DNA from: Deltaproteobacteria bacterium
GTDB taxonomy: Bacteria > Desulfobacterota > Syntrophobacteria > Syntrophobacterales > Syntrophobacteraceae
Assembly: GCA_012517315.1 (NCBI GenBank)
Contig: JAAYVE010000061.1
Location: forward strand, 1 to 64,000
DNA: 64,000 nt
Direction: 5' to 3'
This document shows positions 16,664 through 25,900 of this stretch, piece after piece. The notes under the pieces are model-generated. The model saw nothing but the letters and a program-made list of their open reading frames with translations. It ran no database searches and was not told where the DNA came from. The position numbers and the translations under genes were made by a program. Positions within the stretch are counted from its first letter, which is position 1. Every line of letters begins with the position of its first letter.

Positions 16664-17635
16664 ATGTGGATCGATGAGCACTCTTTGTGCTTTGCGGAAT
16701 CAGAGCTGGATCTCTGGACGGACGAGGAGGTCGAATCCCCAGGAGGGGGAACCCTTTCGATCGCGCTTTCCTGGAAGGTCTTGAAAGCCATATCGCAAGA
16801 GGCTTCCTGGAAGATTCTAAACACTCTGGCACGGGAAGCGGCATGGATAATCTTATGCACACAGGATTTTGAGACAACTTGGCAAATCCTGGCCGGCCTG
16901 AATCGGGAAAGCTCCTGGAAAATCCTCACAACCAAGGAACAGGAAGCCGCCTGGAAAATACTGGCCGGGATCAGCAGGCAATCCTCCTGGAAGGTGCTGA
17001 ACGTCCTTACACGGGAAGCGGCATGGAACATTCTCGCCACACAAGACCTTGGAACGGCCTGGAAGATACTGGCCGGCATGGACCGCGAGAGTTCCTGGGG
17101 GATACTGGACAGCTTCGAAAGACAGACCTCCTGGAAGGTGCTTGCAGGAATCGACGCGGGTTCCTCGTGGAAGATTCTGAACGTCTTAAGCCGTGAACAT
17201 TCCTGGCAAATTCTGAACAAATGGCTCCTTTCGACACCATTTTCCTGGAAAATCCTGAACACCAAGGAGGCTGAGTCGGCCTGGCGGGTCTTGAATGCGC
17301 TACCTCAGGAAACTGTCTGGAAAGTCCTCAACTTCCTGGACCGGCAGACCGCCTGGAGCATCCTGACCCTGCTTTGCGAGCAGGAGATCGCATGGAAAAT
17401 CCTTCATGCAATTGAAAAGGAAACGTCCTGGAAGCTCGGGTTTGAGACAATCATCAGTCTCCTCCCCGTGAAGGTCCTCCAGGCGAGAGCACAGGCGTTT
17501 CTTTACGGGGCGCACAGGCTGGATTTCGACTTTGAGGCTGGGGCAAAGATTCACAGGTTCATGGCAAATCCGGCTGAAGGGCTCGAAAACGAGGCCCTTG
17601 CGATCATCTACAGACACATTGCCAAATCACGATAG
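16664..17635 (+). CDS. Phage protein built of about 18 twelve-residue Trp repeats
   Basis: 323 residues. After a 35-residue acidic N-terminus, residues 36 to about 255 are near-perfect tandem units of 12 residues with the pattern (S/A)W(K)(I/V)L-x-x-(h)-x-R/Q-E-x, for example SWKILNTLAREA and AWKILAGISRQS. Two units are lengthened by one or two residues (SWQILNKWLLSTPF; AWSILTLLCEQEI). A non-repeat C-terminal domain of about 65 residues follows (VKVLQARAQAFLYGAHRLDF). The repeat would stack Trp and Ile/Leu on one side of a regular solenoid or coil. It lies between likely tail genes, so a fibre or tape-like role is possible. No family recognised. Confidence 0.75.
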   Translation: MWIDEHSLCFAESELDLWTDEEVESPGGGTLSIALSWKVLKAISQEASWKILNTLAREAAWIILCTQDFETTWQILAGLNRESSWKILTTKEQEAAWKILAGISRQSSWKVLNVLTREAAWNILATQDLGTAWKILAGMDRESSWGILDSFERQTSWKVLAGIDAGSSWKILNVLSREHSWQILNKWLLSTPFSWKILNTKEAESAWRVLNALPQETVWKVLNFLDRQTAWSILTLLCEQEIAWKILHAIEKETSWKLGFETIISLLPVKVLQARAQAFLYGAHRLDFDFEAGAKIHRFMANPAEGLENEALAIIYRHIAKSR

Positions 17636-17650
17636 AAAGGAGATCAACAC

Positions 17651-18121
17651 ATGGCGGCATCTCTTCAACTTTTTCTCACAGGCGGCTCAGGCAACTCGGA
17701 CCCCAATGCATCCCTCGGGGGAGTCCGAAGCAGCACCCAGGTTTCCGGAACGGCGATGAACAATCTGTTCGATAACGTCACGCCGGCCGAGGCAAGTGCT
17801 GGGGATATCGAATACCGGGCAATCGACATCTACAACAACGGGGACGCGGCGGCTGAATCGATTCAGGCATATCTCGATCCCGAGACCACCAGTGAGGATA
17901 CGGAAATCGACCTGGGCCTGGATTCGACCACGCAAACGGTCGGAAACGAGAGCACTGCTCCGACGGATGTCACCTTCGCCCACTACACCTCTTCGAGCAA
18001 GCTCTCCATATCCAATATCGCGGCATCCGGTGCGCAAAGGCTCTGGCTGAGGAGAACGGTCTCTTCGAGTGCCGGAAACCTGGCCAACGACAGTTGCACG
18101 CTCAAGATCGAGTTCGCGTAA
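17651..18121 (+). CDS. Phage structural protein, probable tail or capsid decoration
   Basis: 156 residues, ATG behind AAAGGAGATC, 15 bases after the Trp-repeat gene. Small, acidic, Ser/Thr/Ala-rich and beta-type throughout (LQLFLTGGSGNSDPNASLGG; SIQAYLDPETTSEDTEIDLG; CTLKIEFA at the end). Proteins of this size and composition next to fibre genes are commonly virion components. There are no catalytic motifs. Function not established. Confidence 0.55.
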   Translation: MAASLQLFLTGGSGNSDPNASLGGVRSSTQVSGTAMNNLFDNVTPAEASAGDIEYRAIDIYNNGDAAAESIQAYLDPETTSEDTEIDLGLDSTTQTVGNESTAPTDVTFAHYTSSSKLSISNIAASGAQRLWLRRTVSSSAGNLANDSCTLKIEFA

Positions 18122-18190
18122 GAACGATTTGTCTCAAGTGTAACTTACTATAGATTGACAACAAAGGCCAGCACAAAGGAAGGGGAAAGC

Positions 18191-18757
18191 ATGAGCATCA
18201 TCATCCGGATTCCCGTGCAGACGCTCCGCCGCAATGCGATTGTGCCCCGTCTGGACGTGTCTGTTCTGCAGGCCTTCCTGGCCCGGGAAGGATTTCTTGG
18301 CTGGGAGATCGACGGCCTTTACGGCCCTGTTACCGAACGGGCCGTGAAAGCGTTCCAGGCCCGGCAAGGGTTAACCCAGGACGGCATTGTCGGACCGGCA
18401 ACTTGGTCCCGACTTGTTTCCAACTTGGTCATTGATGGCGATAAGCCGCCAGACAACGACTTGTTCACGGACCAAGTTAATTCCGTCTCCAATGGGAAAA
18501 CCCTCACCGAAGAGGATTATGCAAAAGCCGCTGAATTCCTCGGGGTGGATGTGGCGACTATCCGGGCGGTATGCGAGATTGAATCATCGGGTGGCGGCGT
18601 GGCCATCGCCGAGTACCTCAAGGAAAAGGACTGGAGGATGTTCGCCCTGGCCTATAATGGGCCCGGATACGCGGCCAACCAATATGATACCCGCTTGGCT
18701 GAGGCGTATCGAAAGTGGGTTAGGGCTGTGTCAGGATCGGGAGAGGAGGCGGTATGA
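18191..18757 (+). CDS. Phage endolysin with internal deletion (PG-binding plus N-acetylmuramidase ends)
   Basis: 188 residues, ATG behind GGAAGGGGAAAGC. N-terminal half: a type 1 peptidoglycan-binding domain (LQAFLAREGFLGWEIDGLYG, AVKAFQARQGLTQDGIVGP, WSRLV). Then comes the start of a DUF3380-type N-acetylmuramidase domain (LGVDVATIRAVCEIESSGGG), jumping at once to the end of that domain (YLKEKDWRMFALAYNGPGYA, YDTRLAEAYRKW). The middle of the catalytic domain, roughly 90-110 residues in the family, is absent without loss of frame, so the enzyme is probably inactive. In an active phage it would cleave peptidoglycan for lysis. Confidence 0.78.
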   Translation: MSIIIRIPVQTLRRNAIVPRLDVSVLQAFLAREGFLGWEIDGLYGPVTERAVKAFQARQGLTQDGIVGPATWSRLVSNLVIDGDKPPDNDLFTDQVNSVSNGKTLTEEDYAKAAEFLGVDVATIRAVCEIESSGGGVAIAEYLKEKDWRMFALAYNGPGYAANQYDTRLAEAYRKWVRAVSGSGEEAV

Positions 18758-19080
18758 ACTTCGATTTTGATGTGTCGGAAATCAGAATCAACCCGGCCAC
18801 GGACGCCTGGGGTCCCTTCCGATTCAACTTGAAATGGGCCTTGCCCAATCCCACGGGGGACCCGGTTGCGTCCTGCACCGTCAAGTCCTTCCTCAACGGC
18901 ACGGAGACGACCACAGACCTGATTTCATCCTCCTCCATGGCCTCTGTCGGCAATGCCGTGGATGTATGGTTTAAGTACCCAGGAGTCACGAAGACAGGGC
19001 AACATATTCTGGAACTCACCGCGACCCTGGTAGGTGGAGGGGTGAATCGGTTCAGGTTTGGGTATGTGGAGGTGGGATAG
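18754..19080 (+). CDS. Small phage protein of unknown function
   Basis: 108 residues, overlapping the endolysin stop by four bases (ATGA), thus translationally coupled. The sequence is beta-rich (DAWGPFRFNLKWALPNPTGD; VDVWFKYPGVTKTGQHILEL; FRFGYVEVG) without membrane segments, so it does not look like a holin. It is the last gene of the phage segment before the tRNA genes. Function unknown. Confidence 0.6.
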   Translation: MNFDFDVSEIRINPATDAWGPFRFNLKWALPNPTGDPVASCTVKSFLNGTETTTDLISSSSMASVGNAVDVWFKYPGVTKTGQHILELTATLVGGGVNRFRFGYVEVG

Positions 19081-19214
19081 AGCAGGGCAAAGGTCGTACA
19101 TTTGACGGTTGCTCAATTGTGAGCCTTCTGAGCAGAACTGATAATAAAAATGGTAGTCAAGCAACCCATAAAACAAATAAGCTCCAGCTTTGACCAGAGC
19201 TTAACTTATTGATA

Positions 19215-19308
19215 TGGCGGAGAGAGAGGGATTCGAACCCTCGGTAGAGCTTTTGACCCTACACTCGCTTAGCAGGCGAGCGCCTTCAGCCGACTCGGCC
19301 ATCTCTCC
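19215..19308 (-). tRNA. tRNA-Ser (GCU anticodon)
   Basis: 94 bases with encoded CCA. Acceptor stem GGAGAGA/TCTCTCC, D-arm GCCGAGTCGGCTGAAGGC, anticodon loop CTGCTAA, a long class II variable arm and T-loop GGTTCGAATCC. Its 3' end faces the phage remnant, a usual position for integration, but no attachment repeat was found. Confidence 0.95.
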
Positions 19309-19337
19309 GCTAGCTGGAAGTCCATTGCACTGCCTTT

Positions 19338-19430
19338 TGGCGGAGGGAGTAGGATTCGAACCCACGGTCCCGCTGCTAACGGAACAACGGTTTTCAAGAC
19401 CGCCGCCTTAAACCACTCGGCCATCCCTCC
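19338..19430 (-). tRNA. tRNA-Ser (UGA anticodon)
   Basis: 93 bases with encoded CCA. Acceptor stem GGAGGGA/TCCCTCC, anticodon loop CTTGAAA, long variable arm and the standard T-loop. It lies 29 bases upstream of the other tRNA-Ser on the same strand, so both are probably one transcript. Confidence 0.95.
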
Positions 19431-19678
19431 GCAAGCGAACCCATCCATTCGTCAGAGACGATACCTTTAGCACCGGGTCTCAAACCTGTCAAGGAATTCT
19501 CCGCCTTCTCCGGCGGCCTGCAGAGCGGAAACGTCCTTGCGGACCACCGCAAAAAGCCGATGGAGTTTCACGCATAAGTCCCTTGAATAGTTATGAGTTG
19601 TCGGTTAATGTAGCTCCACGTGGCGGATGACCTCTGTCGCCCGCCTCGACATGCGCTCGTTGGAGCATCCGTGCCACA

Positions 19679-20398
19679 ATGTATCGCCGTTGCCTGCGAC
19701 AAGAGGAGTCCGTCTTGGATCATGCCACCTCACCGGATCCCGCCTGTCCCGCCGGGTTCGAACGATGTCCCGTTGCATTGGAAGTGCAGCGTCTGCGGGG
19801 AGAGTGTCAGAGACTCTCTGAGATCTCTCAAACCGACCCACTGACTGGACTGTTCAACTACAAGCACCTCATGCATGCCTTGGAAGTGGAAATGGAGCGC
19901 ACCCGGCGCACCCAGTTTCCCACGGCCCTCATTATGATCGACCTTGATCATTTCAAGGCCGTCAATGACACTTACGGGCACCAGGCGGGTAACGAGGCGC
20001 TTCTCTGGGTCAGCCGCATCTGGAAGGGAAAGACCCGCCAGATTGACATCCCTTGCCGCTTTGGAGGCGAGGAATTCGCCATCGTTCTTCCCGGGACTTC
20101 CCTGCTCCAAGCTGTGCGCACGGCAGAGCGGCTCCGAACCATCGTCGCCGATTCCCCCGTCATCCTAAACGGGCAACCCGTATACCTGACGGCCAGCTTC
20201 GGTGTGGATGTTTATCGGGCGGGGGACCGGTTGACGGCGGGAGAGTTCCTCGAGCGGGCGGACCATTCTCTCAGGGAGGCAAAGGAAAGGGGCAGGAACC
20301 GGGTTTGCCATGAACACGCCCGGTCGGAGAAGGTGTCCACTGAAGTGACCAGCGAGGAGCGAGCCGCTCTCTTCGTCACTCGATGGCCCAGGACCTGA
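19679..20398 (+). CDS. Diguanylate cyclase (GGDEF domain)
   Basis: Makes the second messenger c-di-GMP from two GTP. 239 residues: a short N-terminus with a few Cys (CLRQEE, DPACPAGFERCP) and a coiled segment, then a complete GGDEF domain starting at DPLTGLFNYKHL, with DLDHFKAVNDTYGHQAG and the active GGEEF loop (CRFGGEEFAIVLPG). An RQID sequence ends five residues before GGEEF, fitting the RxxD inhibitory site, so product feedback is likely. No sensor or membrane domain is present. The start codon has no strong ribosome site, so the N-terminus is uncertain. It stands alone after the tRNA genes. Confidence 0.88.
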   Translation: MYRRCLRQEESVLDHATSPDPACPAGFERCPVALEVQRLRGECQRLSEISQTDPLTGLFNYKHLMHALEVEMERTRRTQFPTALIMIDLDHFKAVNDTYGHQAGNEALLWVSRIWKGKTRQIDIPCRFGGEEFAIVLPGTSLLQAVRTAERLRTIVADSPVILNGQPVYLTASFGVDVYRAGDRLTAGEFLERADHSLREAKERGRNRVCHEHARSEKVSTEVTSEERAALFVTRWPRT

Positions 20399-20503
20399 GG
20401 TGGTCCAGCCTCACATGCCCGGCATCCAGGAAAGCCGCCCTGCCGTGCCTTCCCGCTAACCACCGGTCTCCCAAGGTGGTTCCCACCGTCACTGCCCACT
20501 CAT

Positions 20504-21601
20504 TCAAGCACCATCCCTGCAGCAAAACTCCCGCAACCTGGAAATCTGCCCTGGATCCCCGATGACGATGAGGACGGTCTGAGCCTCCAGTTTTTCCTGC
20601 GGAGACGGATTGTACGCGTAATCCTCCCACTCGGGCTGTTTGATGGCGATGGGGACCAGGCCCGTCTGCTTGTATATGTCGATTTCTTCCAGTGTTCTGC
20701 CGACCCAGGGTGAGGATGCGTCGAGGACCACCTCTTCCACCCGGATGGCCAGGTCCCTGCTCCGGAGCATGCGGTCCAGGAAGGAGACAACATGGGGACG
20801 GATCATCTGGCTGGCCATCCGCATGCCCCCGATGAAAGCGGGGTTCACCACGTAGTTGGCGCCGGCACGGTAGAATTTCTCCGTAAGGTTGTTTTCATTG
20901 CAGCGTGAAACGATGGTGACGCCCGGATTGATGTAACGGGCCTGCACGGTGATGAGCAGATTGTGGGAGTCGTCGCTGAGGCTCGCGATGACCCCGGCGG
21001 CGTTTGCAATGCCCGCCTTGTCCAGGACGGCCTCCTCGGTCGCGTCCCCGTGCAGGCAGAACAGCGCCCCGAATTCTTCCTGAACCCGTTCAAGCCTTTC
21101 CAGGTCACCCTCGATGACCACGCAGGGCCGTCCCGTGTTCACAATTTCCCTGATGACATTGATTCCCGTCTTCCCCGCCCCGCAGACGATGATGTGGCCG
21201 CTCAAGGCGGCGATACGCTTTTCCATGCGTCTTTCCCTGAGTATCCTCCAGAGATCCGTTTCCACAAAAAAGGCCGTGATCGTCGACACGGCGTAGAGCG
21301 TGACCCCCATGCCGGACCACATGAGCACCATCGCAAAAAGGCGGCCGTCAGAACCCAACCCTTCCAGGATCTCGCCGTAACCCACGGTCGTCAGGGTGAT
21401 GCTCGTCATGTAGGCACAGTCGAAGAGAGTCCACGCCCCTTTCCCAATGAGATAAAAGCCGAACGCCCCGAAAAGGAACACGCCCAGCGCCAGGGCCGCA
21501 GGCACGATGAGCCGCTGGAGAAGGGCCCGCATGAGGGCAATGTCGGCGATGAGAAGCTGTGAAGTTTTTGAAGAGGCCATGGCTCGTCGGAATGTGTCCA
21601 T
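20504..21601 (-). CDS. Two-TM potassium channel with RCK (TrkA-N/TrkA-C) domains
   Basis: 365 residues, MthK-type architecture. One membrane helix (LIVPAALALGVFLFGAFGFY), a pore loop with the K+ selectivity filter TTVGYGE (residues 71-77) and a second helix (FAMVLMWSGMGVTLYAVSTI) are followed by an RCK-N domain with the nucleotide-binding GAGKTG motif and ending near NPAFIGGMRMASQMIRP. A C-terminal RCK-C domain (VEEVVLDASSPWVGRTLEEI) completes it. It gates K+ flow in the inner membrane in response to ligands bound by the RCK ring. It is monocistronic between convergent and same-strand neighbours. Confidence 0.9.
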   Translation of the reverse strand: MDTFRRAMASSKTSQLLIADIALMRALLQRLIVPAALALGVFLFGAFGFYLIGKGAWTLFDCAYMTSITLTTVGYGEILEGLGSDGRLFAMVLMWSGMGVTLYAVSTITAFFVETDLWRILRERRMEKRIAALSGHIIVCGAGKTGINVIREIVNTGRPCVVIEGDLERLERVQEEFGALFCLHGDATEEAVLDKAGIANAAGVIASLSDDSHNLLITVQARYINPGVTIVSRCNENNLTEKFYRAGANYVVNPAFIGGMRMASQMIRPHVVSFLDRMLRSRDLAIRVEEVVLDASSPWVGRTLEEIDIYKQTGLVPIAIKQPEWEDYAYNPSPQEKLEAQTVLIVIGDPGQISRLREFCCRDGA

Positions 21602-21688
21602 CCGCCCGAAAAAGTGAGAGAATGCTCCCTCGAGTTTTCAGGACTCCCACCGGGAGCAGGCGAATCGGGGCAAATTCCTTTCCACCTC

Positions 21689-22381
21689 CTAGAGGGTTGC
21701 GTGGCGGGAAAGGGCATTGCGCAGGTCACTGGCCACCGGCGGCGCATCCAGATCCTGTCCTTTCAGGATCTGGATGGGAAGAATTCCAGCCATGTTGTAG
21801 AAGGCTGAGTTGCTCTTGTAATCCACCTGCAGGGAAGCCCCCTCCAGGGACACCCCCGCAAAAAGCCCCCGGCTCCGGGAATAGCTGTAGATCTCCGACT
21901 TGAGCATGATGTCCGTGCTCGCTTCGGCATATCGCCCCACCGGGCCGGCCGCAACGCCTGCATCCGCCCCCACGGTGAATTTGCCTCCTGTGATGGCTTC
22001 CACGCTCCTGTTGCTCTTGAACACCAGGATCACGTCAACAGACTGGGCCCCGAACTGGAACCCGAAGCTGCCTCCCATGGCGGAAATGAACAGGGGGTTT
22101 CCCCAGTCGCCCCCATCCCGCCGCACGCAAAGGACCCCCTTGCCGTAGCGCGCTCCGACGAAGAACCCCCCCTTGATGACCCCGGGAATGATGGCGATGC
22201 CGTAAGCGTCTCTCAAAAGCGATGGAGGGATACAGTTCTCAGGAATGGACATGATCTTGTTCAGCACGTCGATGGCCGATCGAACCCTCTCGATCTCCGC
22301 GGTTCCGGCAAAGGCCGGTGCATGGCTCGCCACAAGGAACAACAACGGGTAAAGAGCGCTAAGTGCCCACCTTTTGATCAT
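21689..22381 (-). CDS. SYLF-domain (YSC84-like) lipid-binding protein, secreted
   Basis: 230 residues with a Sec signal peptide (IKRWALSALYPLLFLVASHA, cleavage near AFAG), so periplasmic or outer-membrane associated. The rest is one SYLF domain: AIDVLNKIMSIPENCIPPSL, AYGIAIIPGVIKGGFFVGAR, RRDGGDWGNPLFISAMGGSF, FGFQFGAQSVDVILVFKSNR, GADAGVAAGPVGR, YSYSRSRGLFAGVSLEGASL. The length fits the family. SYLF proteins bind phospholipids; the role in bacteria is poorly defined. It lies between carB and the K+ channel, all on the minus strand but with a wide gap to carB. Confidence 0.88.
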   Translation of the reverse strand: MIKRWALSALYPLLFLVASHAPAFAGTAEIERVRSAIDVLNKIMSIPENCIPPSLLRDAYGIAIIPGVIKGGFFVGARYGKGVLCVRRDGGDWGNPLFISAMGGSFGFQFGAQSVDVILVFKSNRSVEAITGGKFTVGADAGVAAGPVGRYAEASTDIMLKSEIYSYSRSRGLFAGVSLEGASLQVDYKSNSAFYNMAGILPIQILKGQDLDAPPVASDLRNALSRHATL

Positions 22382-22916
22382 GGCAGTATCACTCCTTTCT
22401 CAAATCTCCAGGAAGCCCCTCTCGCCGCCACCGTTACAGATTCCCGCTCCTGCGGCCTGCGGATGAGCGGCCCCTGTCGGGTCACCGGAATTCCCAATCG
22501 CTCCATCGCCAAGGCGAACGGCTCTTCCTCCTCCCCGAAGGTCCCAACGGCAGGGGCGGAATGACCCGGCCCATCGGCCCCCTCGGTCCAGCAACGCGGA
22601 GCGGACGCATCCCGTCGGTGAATTTGCCGCACTCATTCTATTCATGCAGCACGGCATTCTGCAACAGGCGTGAACCGTTGTCCACCCCGAAAGCCGCACG
22701 GAGGACCCCAAGGCAAGGAGGTTCACAGGGATTTGCATCCCTCAGCCTTCGGGGATTGGGAGGATCATCCGCTGGATCGTGGAGAAGCGGGGGGCGGCAT
22801 GATGGCATGGAAGGGATTGGAGGATTCGCAGGACTTCGCCGGCTTCACACCGGTCGCCGGTTCGGTTCAATGCACCGTTGCCGGACGACGGTCAGGGAGA
22901 TCCTTGAAGAAGCCCT
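22382..22916. other. 535-base gap between carB and the SYLF gene
   Basis: No convincing gene. The open frames on the minus strand here have Arg/Gly-rich, unrecognisable translations and no matching ribosome sites. I see no tRNA, repeats or riboswitch. It probably holds the carB terminator region and the SYLF promoter, but I cannot point to clear boxes. Confidence 0.5.
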
Positions 22917-25900
22917 CTACCGAATACCCGCATGATATTCCTGGAGGGATTTCACCGAATCCCCGCCCCTGCGGTAAGCCTCGATCCCGCGGGCGGCCGC
23001 AATGGCGGCGGAAATGGTGGTGATGTAAGGCACTTTGTACATGATGGCGGCTTTGCGAATGTACGAGTCGTCGTGCTTGCTCAGTTTTCCGCTGGGAGTG
23101 TTGATCACCAACTGGATCTCCCCGTTCTTGATGGCGTCCACGATGTTGGGGCGTCCTTCGTGCATCTTGTCGATGGGCTTGGCGGCGACACCGTTTTCAT
23201 TCAAAAACTGGCAGGTGCCCCGGGTGGCCCGGATCCCGAACCCCAGGGAATCAAACCGCCCGGCCACCTGGAGGGCAGGCTGCTTTTCACTGTCGGAAAC
23301 GGTGATGAGAACGGTTCCTTCCAGGGGCAGCCGTTGCATGGCAGCCTCCTGGGCCTTGTAAAACGCTTTTCCGAAGGAACTGGCCATCCCCAGCACCTCC
23401 CCGGTGGACCGCATTTCCGGCCCCAGGACGGGGTCCACTTCGGGGAACATGTTGAAGGGAAAAACGGCCTCCTTCACGCCGAAGTGGGGGATGTGCCTCG
23501 CTTCGATACCCAGGTCGCCCAGCTTTTTCCCCAGCATCAGTTGGGTTGCCAGTCGAGCCATGGGGATGTTGCACACCTTGGAGACGATGGGCACCGTCCT
23601 GGATGCCCGGGGATTCGCTTCCAATACGTACACCGTGTCCTCATAAATGGCGTACTGGATGTTCATGAGTCCCACCACGTTCAGTTCCACGGCGATCTTC
23701 CGGGTGTACTCGTAGATGGTCTCGAGGTGCTTGGCGGGGATACTGATGGGAGGAATGACGCAGGCCGAATCCCCCGAGTGAATTCCGGCCAGCTCGATGT
23801 GTTCCATGACGGCGGGGACGAATGCGCTTGTTCCGTCGGCGATGGCGTCCGCTTCGGCCTCGATGGCATTTTCCAGGAACTTATCGATGAGTATGGGACG
23901 GTCCGGTGTCACTCCCACCGCAGCCGCCACATATTCCCTTAGCATCTCCGGATCGTGAACGATCTCCATCCCCCTCCCCCCCAGGACGTATGAGGGACGC
24001 ACCATGAGAGGATAGCCGATCCGCGAGGCCACCTCCATGGCCTCCTCCAGGCTGCTGGCCATTCCCGATTCAGGCATCGGAATATTCAACTTTTTCATAG
24101 TCTTGCGGAATCGATCCCGATCTTCCGCCAAGTCAATGGCGTCGGGGGAAGTCCCCAGGATTTTCACCCCCGCATCCGCCAGTTCTCTCGTGATGTTCAG
24201 CGGCGTCTGCCCTCCGAACTGGACGATGACCCCTTCCGGCCCTTCCTTCTCGTAAATGGCGAGCACGTCCTCCACGGTGACGGGTTCGAAATAGAGTTTG
24301 TCGGAGGTGTCATAGTCGGTGGAGACCGTCTCCGGGTTGCAGTTGACCATGATGGACTCGAGGCCTTCGTCTCGCAGTGCAAAGGCCGCATGGACGCAGC
24401 AGTAGTCGAACTCGATGCCCTGCCCGATGCGGTTGGGTCCCCCGCCGATGACCATGACCTTTTTCCGGTCGCTGGCTGCCACGGAATCGGGGGCGTTGTA
24501 GGTGGAATAGTAGTAGGCCGCGTTCTCCACACCGCTCACGGGAACCGCATCCCACCCGTGGACAACCCCGAGGCTCTTTCTTCTCTCCCGGATGTCCCTC
24601 TCGGGGATCCCCAGGATCTGCGCCAGGTAGCGGTCTGCAAACCCGTCTTTCTTGCTGCGGATGAGCAGCTCGTCCGAAGGCATTCTCCCCTTGAACTTCA
24701 GGATTTCTTCCTCCAGTTCCACCAGTTCCTTCATCTGCTGGATGAACCAGGGTTTGATGTGGGTCCTGGCGTAGAGGTCCTCCACGGAAGCTCCTTTGCG
24801 CAGCGCTTCATACATGAGGAACTGCCGCTCGCTGGTGGGGGTGGAGAGCATTTCCAGCAAGTCCTCGAGGGCCCTTTCGTGGAAGTCCCTGGCAAAACCC
24901 AGTCCGTAACGCCCGATTTCCAAGGAGCGGATGGATTTTTGAAAGGCCTCCTTGTAATTCTTCCCGATGCTCATGACTTCGCCCACGGCGCGCATCTGGG
25001 TACCCAGCCGGTCCTGGACCCCCTTGAACTTCTCGAAGGCCCACCGGGCAAACTTCACCACCACGTAGTCGCCCCACGGAGTGTACTTCTCCAGGGTTCC
25101 CTCCCGCCAGTAAGGGATTTCGTCCAGGGTGAGCCCCCCCGCCAGGCGTGCCGAAATGAGGGCGATGGGAAACCCGGTGGCCTTGGAGGCCAGGGCGGAA
25201 GATCGCGACGTCCTGGGGTTGATCTCGATGACCACCACCCGGCCCGTCTTGGGGTCGTGGGCGAATTGGATGTTGGTTCCCCCCACCACCTGTATCGCCT
25301 CCACGATGTCGTAGGAATATTCTTGAAGCCGCTCTTGCAGTTCAGGGGCAATGGTGAGCATGGGGGCCGTGCAGTAGGAGTCTCCCGTATGGATCCCCAT
25401 GGCGTCCACGTTTTCGATGAAACAGACCGTGATCCGCTGGTTCTTGGCATCCCGCACCACTTCCAGCTCCAGTTCCTCCCAGCCCATGACCGACTCTTCC
25501 ACGAGGATCTGTCCGATGAGGCTTGCCGAAAGGCCCCTGGACGCCACGGTGCGGAGTTCCTCCACGTTGTAGACCAGCCCTCCCCCCGTGCCACCCAGGG
25601 TGTATGCAGGCCGGATGACAACCGGGTACCCCAGTTTCGCCGCAATGGCCTCCGCCTCCTCCACGCTGAACGCCGGCTCACTGCGGGGCATCTCGATTCC
25701 CAGTCGGTTCATGGTCTCCTTGAAAGCGATCCGGTCCTCACCCCTCTCGATGGCGTCCGCTTCCACTCCGATGATCCTGACCCCGAACCTGTCAAGAATT
25801 CCCTGGCGGGCCAGCTGGCTGGACAAATTCAACCCCGTCTGGCCTCCCAGGTTGGGGAGAATGCCGTCGGGGCGTTCCTTTTCGATGATTCGCCGCAGGC

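Noticed and set aside
16770-17440. Regular 36-base DNA repeats, considered as a CRISPR array
   Set aside because: The repeats are in-frame codons for 12-residue protein units with no unique spacers between them.
19215-19430. Similarity between the two tRNA 3' ends, considered as att repeats of the prophage
   Set aside because: Both are complete tRNA-Ser genes with different anticodons; the shared bases are normal tRNA features. No second copy was seen near 11.6 kb and no integrase gene is present.
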